Shown here piece by piece: positions 6,220 to 6,671 of a stretch of 6,671 nt of DNA (its first letter is position 1; the number at the start of each line of letters is the position of its first letter). A program made the position numbers and the translations under genes. Origin of the DNA: an uncultured Microbacteriaceae bacterium (GTDB lineage: Bacteria; Actinomycetota; Actinomycetes; Actinomycetales; Microbacteriaceae). The stretch is taken from NCBI GenBank assembly GCA_903907615.1, contig CAIVOR010000142.1, positions 1 through 6,671 on the forward strand, written 5' to 3'. The notes under the pieces are model-generated. The model ran no database searches. It was not told the origin of the DNA and was given only the letters and a program-made list of their open reading frames with translations.

Positions 6220-6671
6220 TTATGCCTTTACCATCGTTGCGATTTCCTTGGGCGGACCGGCGTCGGCTGGTTGCCAACCGACCATCACCGCGTAGGTAAT
6301 GAGTCGTTCGTTGTTGCCTAATTCCGGGTTACAGGTCGTGATGGTGAGAAGACTCTGGCCATCGACAGCTGCGCCGCCACCGGGTATCGCACTCACGACG
6401 GACACCTCGGAGGGCATGACGTATTCGGTGTTACGAACTTTGTAGGAGTAGTAACCGTTTGACGTCTGGATCACAATCAGGTCGCCGGTGCGAAGTTTGG
6501 GAGCATCCCGGAACGGACTGCCGTGTCCGGCACGGTGCACGGCAAACGCCACATTGCCAGCTTCTCCGGGAAGATTTGAGTCAGGATAACGACCAAAGTA
6601 TCCGCGATTGAGAACGCCCTCGGCGTCGACGCCCTCAGCAGCAACCTTGATGTAGTCGTTGCCAAATCGAG
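6220..6671 (-). CDS. Class E-type sortase, C-terminal part; 5' end outside window
   Basis: These are about 149 C-terminal residues of a sortase, a membrane-anchored cysteine transpeptidase that attaches surface proteins to the cell wall. The visible part starts RFGNDYIKVAAEGV, then GRYPDSNLPGEAGNVAFAVHR with the catalytic His (about 6535-6537), KLRTGDLIVIQTSNGYYSYKV, a PGGG loop, and the LTITTCNP motif with the nucleophile Cys, followed by NERLITYAVMV with the catalytic Arg. The triad is complete. The AVHR form, TTCNP motif and actinobacterial context match class E, the type known from Streptomyces SrtE1 and SrtE2, which favour LAxTG-like signals. The N-terminal membrane anchor is missing because the gene runs off the right edge. 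In Streptomyces coelicolor, class E sortases also sit next to pknB and the trpG/pabA-like gene, so the neighbourhood is conserved. No sorting substrate is encoded in the window. Confidence 0.93.
   Translation of the reverse strand, partial: RFGNDYIKVAAEGVDAEGVLNRGYFGRYPDSNLPGEAGNVAFAVHRAGHGSPFRDAPKLRTGDLIVIQTSNGYYSYKVRNTEYVMPSEVSVVSAIPGGGAAVDGQSLLTITTCNPELGNNERLITYAVMVGWQPADAGPPKEIATMVKA
6225..6229 (-). promoter_or_regulatory. Probable ribosome binding site of the 50-residue membrane protein
   Basis: AAAGG on the - strand lies about 12 bases upstream of the ATG at 6212, within the last codons of the sortase. The spacing is slightly long, but it is the best purine-rich match and supports the chosen start. 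Confidence 0.45.

Overview
The window looks like the chromosomal cell-wall and cell-division locus of a high-GC Gram-positive bacterium (Actinomycetota). The protein style suggests Microbacteriaceae, but that family call is an inference from gene order and sequence character, not from a search. Base composition is moderately GC-rich by eye. Genes are packed almost without gaps, and every gene in the window has a recognisable or at least describable role.

Left part, + strand (1-5438): the end of a SEDS glycan polymerase (rodA/ftsW family), a class B transpeptidase (pbpA), and two tandem membrane Ser/Thr kinase-like proteins in the pknA and pknB positions. The first two junctions are translationally coupled overlaps (GTGA at 521-524, ATGA at 1972-1975), and the third has an 11-base gap. 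This matches the classic actinobacterial order fha-pstP-rodA-pbpA-pknA-pknB; the FHA and phosphatase genes would lie left of base 1. RodA polymerises glycan strands, PbpA crosslinks them, and the kinases tie this to growth signals sensed outside the cell.

Right part, - strand (5419-6671): a class E-type sortase (5' end cut by the right edge), a 50-residue single-pass membrane protein, and trpG/pabA. They form a tight operon running toward pknB; trpG and pknB overlap tail-to-tail by 20 bases with no visible terminator.

The most notable point is a split of function between the two kinases. The first (pknA position) has every catalytic residue and carries an extracellular tail with one PASTA-like unit plus a cysteine-containing beta-rich domain. 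The second (pknB position) has three PASTA units, but its kinase domain has lost the catalytic aspartate (HRD is HQG), the catalytic-loop lysine (now Thr), the DFG phenylalanine and the phosphorylatable activation loop. It is therefore predicted to be a PASTA pseudokinase. If so, the cell may sense muropeptide through a catalytically dead receptor that works with its active neighbour, or have another active PASTA kinase elsewhere.
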